From: Nonlabens sp. YIK11
Lineage (GTDB): Bacteria; Bacteroidota; Bacteroidia; Flavobacteriales; Flavobacteriaceae
DNA length: 64,000 nt
Assembly: GCF_001413925.1 (NCBI RefSeq)
Contig: NZ_LBMJ01000001.1
Span: 806,001-870,000, forward strand
Reading direction: 5' to 3'
The notes below the pieces were generated by a model, which worked only from the letters and a program-made list of their open reading frames with translations, was not told the origin of the DNA and did not search any database. Positions 61,140-64,000 of this stretch are shown here, one piece after another; the stretch's first letter is position 1; every line of letters begins with the position of its first letter. A program made the position numbers and the translations under genes.

Positions 61140-63896
61140 ATGGATAAATTTTCTTTTCTAAATGCAGCACACACTGCATTCTTTGCACAACTTTACGATG
61201 AATATCTAATCAATCCAGACCGCGTGGAGCCATCGTGGCGCGCATTTTTCCAAGGCTTTGATTTTGGAATGGAGTCTGCTGGTGATGGTGAGGTACAGGT
61301 AGTTTATGAAGATAGAGGCGAGACCAAAACAGTGGACGTGTCTGAAAAGATGCGCAAGGAGTTTGAGGTCGTCCAGCTTATTGATGGCTACAGGACTCGT
61401 GGTCACTTATTTACAAAAACCAACCCAGTAAGGGAACGTCGCAAATACGAGCCTACTTTAGAACTATCCAACTTTGGACTGTCTGATGCAGATTTGAATA
61501 CAGAGTTTGAATCTGGCGAATTGATCGGTTTAGGTAAAACCACCTTGAAGAATATTGTCAATCACTTGAAGCAAGTGTATTGTGAGAGTATTGGTGTAGA
61601 GTACATGTATGTGCGTTCTCCAGAGCAGGTCAAATGGATACAGAGCTGGTTGCATAGAAACAACAACCATCCAGAATTTGATAAATCCCAAAAATTACAG
61701 ATTCTTAAGAAGCTTAATGAGGCTGTTTCTTTTGAATCCTTTTTACATACAAAATACGTAGGACAGAAACGTTTCTCTCTGGAAGGGAACGAGTCGTTGA
61801 TTCCTGCATTGGACAGCTTGATTGAAAACGCTGCAGATAAAGGCGTGAATCAGTTTGTACTGGGAATGGCGCACCGTGGTCGTTTGAATGTGTTGAGTAA
61901 CATCTTCGGCAAGCCGGTGTCTGATATCTTTTCAGAATTTGATGGTAAGGATTATGAGCAGGATATTTTTGATGGTGACGTTAAGTATCACTTAGGTTAC
62001 ACCAGCAAACGTAAAACCGATAATGGGAATCAAATCAACATCAACATTGTTCCCAACCCATCACACTTAGAAACCGTAGGCGCTGTAGTAGAAGGTATTG
62101 CACGAGCAAAACAAGACATGCACACGCCAGACGATTTTTCTAAAGTATTGCCTATTGTATTGCACGGTGATGCGGCGATCGCAGGGCAAGGCGTGGTTTA
62201 TGAGGTGGTGCAAATGGCAAAACTGGATGCCTACAAAACCGCTGGTACCATTCACCTAGTGGTGAACAACCAGGTAGGTTTTACCACTAATTATCTAGAT
62301 GCAAGATCCAGTACTTATTGTACCGACATTGCCAAAGTGACTTTGTCGCCTGTACTTCACGTTAATGCAGACGATGCAGAAGCTGTGGTACACGCCATGA
62401 ACTTTGCATTTGAATATAGAATGCAGTTCCAGAGTGATGTATTTATCGACCTGTTGGGTTATAGAAAATACGGTCACAATGAAGGTGACGAGCCACGATT
62501 CACGCAACCACAATTGTATAAGGCTATCAGCAAGCATGAAAATCCGCGAGATATTTATGCAGATAAATTGTTGAAAGCTGGAGTCATTGAGGAAAATACA
62601 GTGGCAGATCTAGAGAAGGACTACAAAGACAAATTGGAGGATCAATTGATCACTTCCAGAAAACAAGAAAATACAGTGATCACGCCATTCATGCAGGATG
62701 AATGGGAAGGTTATGAAACGGCAGATGAAGAAATGATGATGAAGGTCGTCAAGTCTGGCGTGAAGAAAAAGACCCTTGAAGAGATCACTAAAACTATATC
62801 AACATTACCTAAGGATGAGAACTTCATCCGCAAGATCAAGAAGATTGTAGAATCCCGTCAGCAAATGTGGGATGAGGACAAATTGGATTGGGCCATGGGC
62901 GAGCACCTAGCTTATGGTTCCTTGATGCTGGAAGGCTACAATGTAAGAATGAGCGGTCAGGACGTGGAACGTGGTACTTTTTCTCACCGTCATGCGGTAG
63001 TGAAATCCGAGAATCACGAGCACGAATTTATTCTGCACAATTTCTTGGATGCAGAAGGTAAGATGGAAATCTACAATTCACACCTTTCAGAATATGGAGT
63101 GGTAGGTTTTGAATACGGTTATGCCATGGCACAGCCAGAGACCTTGACCATTTGGGAAGCACAATTTGGTGATTTCTCAAACGGTGCACAAATCATGATT
63201 GACCAGTACATCAGTGCTGGCGAGGACAAATGGAAAAATCAAAACGGACTGGTATTGCTATTGCCACATGGTTATGAAGGCCAAGGTGCAGAGCATTCCA
63301 GTGCAAGAATGGAGCGTTATCTACAATTGTGTGCTAAAGACAATATGTGGATGGCAAACTGTACGACGCCAGCAAACATGTTTCACTTGTTGAGACGCCA
63401 GATGCTGGTCAACTACCGCAAGCCGTTGACCGTTTTTACGCCTAAATCATTGTTGAGAAGCCCACGTGCAGTGAGCTCTATTGACGAGTTTGTCAACGGT
63501 CATTTTCAAGAAGTGATCGATGTGGATGGTGACGCTTTCGCGAAAGCGGAAACCCTAGTATTCACCAGTGGTAAATTCTACTATGATCTATTGGAATATA
63601 GAGAAGAACACGACCGCAATGACGTTGTCCTTGTACGTGTGGAACAATTGTTCCCGCTACCGGTGGAGCAGATCAAGGAAGTGATCAAAAAATACGGATC
63701 CAAGGATGTCGTATGGGCGCAGGAAGAACCGCGCAACATGGGAGCTTATTCCCATTTAATGTTACACATGCCAGAAACCAGAACATGGCGCGTGTGCTCA
63801 AGAAACATGTATGCCGCACCAGCTAGTGGAAGCTCTACGAGATCCAAAGCGAGACAGGCACGAGTAATAGAAGACGTATTTAATACCAACAAATAG
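61140..63896 (+). CDS. sucA: 2-oxoglutarate dehydrogenase E1 component
   Basis: Thiamine-dependent decarboxylation of 2-oxoglutarate in the TCA cycle. 918 residues. The N-terminal tail (NAAHTAFFAQLYDEYLINPDRVEPSWRAFFQGFD) is the typical E1o segment that contacts the E2 core. The ThDP part has GMAHRGRLNVL, LHGDAAIAGQGVVYE and NNQVGFTT; the C-terminal half has GTFSHRHAV and LLPHGYEGQGAEHSSAR. The palindrome copy gives GDAFAKAETLVF. Four bp later sucB starts. Confidence 0.96.
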   Translation: MDKFSFLNAAHTAFFAQLYDEYLINPDRVEPSWRAFFQGFDFGMESAGDGEVQVVYEDRGETKTVDVSEKMRKEFEVVQLIDGYRTRGHLFTKTNPVRERRKYEPTLELSNFGLSDADLNTEFESGELIGLGKTTLKNIVNHLKQVYCESIGVEYMYVRSPEQVKWIQSWLHRNNNHPEFDKSQKLQILKKLNEAVSFESFLHTKYVGQKRFSLEGNESLIPALDSLIENAADKGVNQFVLGMAHRGRLNVLSNIFGKPVSDIFSEFDGKDYEQDIFDGDVKYHLGYTSKRKTDNGNQININIVPNPSHLETVGAVVEGIARAKQDMHTPDDFSKVLPIVLHGDAAIAGQGVVYEVVQMAKLDAYKTAGTIHLVVNNQVGFTTNYLDARSSTYCTDIAKVTLSPVLHVNADDAEAVVHAMNFAFEYRMQFQSDVFIDLLGYRKYGHNEGDEPRFTQPQLYKAISKHENPRDIYADKLLKAGVIEENTVADLEKDYKDKLEDQLITSRKQENTVITPFMQDEWEGYETADEEMMMKVVKSGVKKKTLEEITKTISTLPKDENFIRKIKKIVESRQQMWDEDKLDWAMGEHLAYGSLMLEGYNVRMSGQDVERGTFSHRHAVVKSENHEHEFILHNFLDAEGKMEIYNSHLSEYGVVGFEYGYAMAQPETLTIWEAQFGDFSNGAQIMIDQYISAGEDKWKNQNGLVLLLPHGYEGQGAEHSSARMERYLQLCAKDNMWMANCTTPANMFHLLRRQMLVNYRKPLTVFTPKSLLRSPRAVSSIDEFVNGHFQEVIDVDGDAFAKAETLVFTSGKFYYDLLEYREEHDRNDVVLVRVEQLFPLPVEQIKEVIKKYGSKDVVWAQEEPRNMGAYSHLMLHMPETRTWRVCSRNMYAAPASGSSTRSKARQARVIEDVFNTNK
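63533..63548. repeat. Interspersed palindrome in sucA
   Basis: CGCTTTCGCGAAAGCG, perfect. Read as A-F-A-K-A. Confidence 0.9.
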
Positions 63897-63900
63897 CATT

Positions 63901-64000
63901 ATGGCTCTAGAAATGAAAGTGCCCTCACCGGGCGAGTCGATTACAGAAGTAGAAATAGCAGAATGGCTGGTTGCCGATGGTGACTGGGTTGAAAAAGATC
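63901..64000 (+). CDS. sucB: Dihydrolipoyl succinyltransferase E2 component (3' end outside window)
   Basis: First 33 residues only: MALEMKVPSPGESITEVEIA followed by EWLVADGDWVEKD, the start of a lipoyl domain (E2 of 2-oxoglutarate dehydrogenase). The lipoyl-lysine lies beyond the window. Operon with sucA, gap 4 bp. Confidence 0.92.
   Translation, partial: MALEMKVPSPGESITEVEIAEWLVADGDWVEKD

Noticed and set aside
1..64000. CRISPR array or transposon as source of the repeats
   Set aside because: The palindromes are scattered singly, many inside genes, with no regular spacing, no spacers, no cas genes and no transposase.

Overview
The window reads as chromosomal DNA of a marine Bacteroidetes, most likely a Flavobacteriaceae member of the Nonlabens/Dokdonia kind (the genus is inference). 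Evidence: a large beta-propeller protein with a type IX secretion C-terminal domain, two TonB-dependent receptors with N-terminal carboxypeptidase-regulatory-like domains, Bacteroidetes promoters (TAnnTTTG at -7, TTTG or TTG at -33), several TTG starts, and flavobacterial gene orders (two OmpH genes then murI; tadA next to dxs). No prophage, insertion sequence, CRISPR array or rRNA was seen.

Layout. 1-5 kb: two Skp/OmpH chaperones, murI, mutS. 5.0-5.3 kb: tRNA-Gly(GCC) and tRNA-Leu(TAA) behind a good promoter. 5.5-8.7 kb: MarC protein, DUF3124 lipoprotein, cysE-cysM. 8.8-16.5 kb: a probable sucrose locus (fructokinase, six-hairpin glycosidase, SUC-type transporter, exported glutaredoxin, TonB receptor, LacI regulator) with twin LacI-type operators. 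16.6-27 kb: a DNA repair and mutagenesis island (SAM/UDG-linked DUF4130 protein, radical SAM protein, DnaE2-type polymerase, Y-family polymerase, SRAP abasic-site protein, and a divergent LexA-like repressor whose intergenic region carries five GGAAN3TTCC boxes), framed by five tiny acidic lipoproteins. 27-35.5 kb: DUF2461, waaA, a DegT aminotransferase, an exported amidohydrolase, an AarF kinase with a TetR-like partner, a YwqK/MORN-like protein. 35.7-44 kb: aspS, tadA, dxs, a T9SS-secreted propeller, dgt. 44-51 kb: TonB receptor, beta-helix-like lipoprotein and a phosphate transporter with a PhoU-like tail. 51-58 kb: RND/MFP/TolC efflux operon with TetR and a palindromic operator. 58-64 kb: polyprenyl synthetase, two uncharacterised genes, a small outer-membrane protein, sucA and the start of sucB.

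The most striking signal is not a gene. A perfect palindrome with core GCTTTCGCGAAAGC, extending to 20-22 bp in intergenic copies, occurs about 20 times, plus four longer composite versions between genes. Most copies lie inside essential genes, in all three reading frames, where they encode AFAKA, RFRES or SLSRK. Two copies encode the signal-peptidase site of exported proteins.
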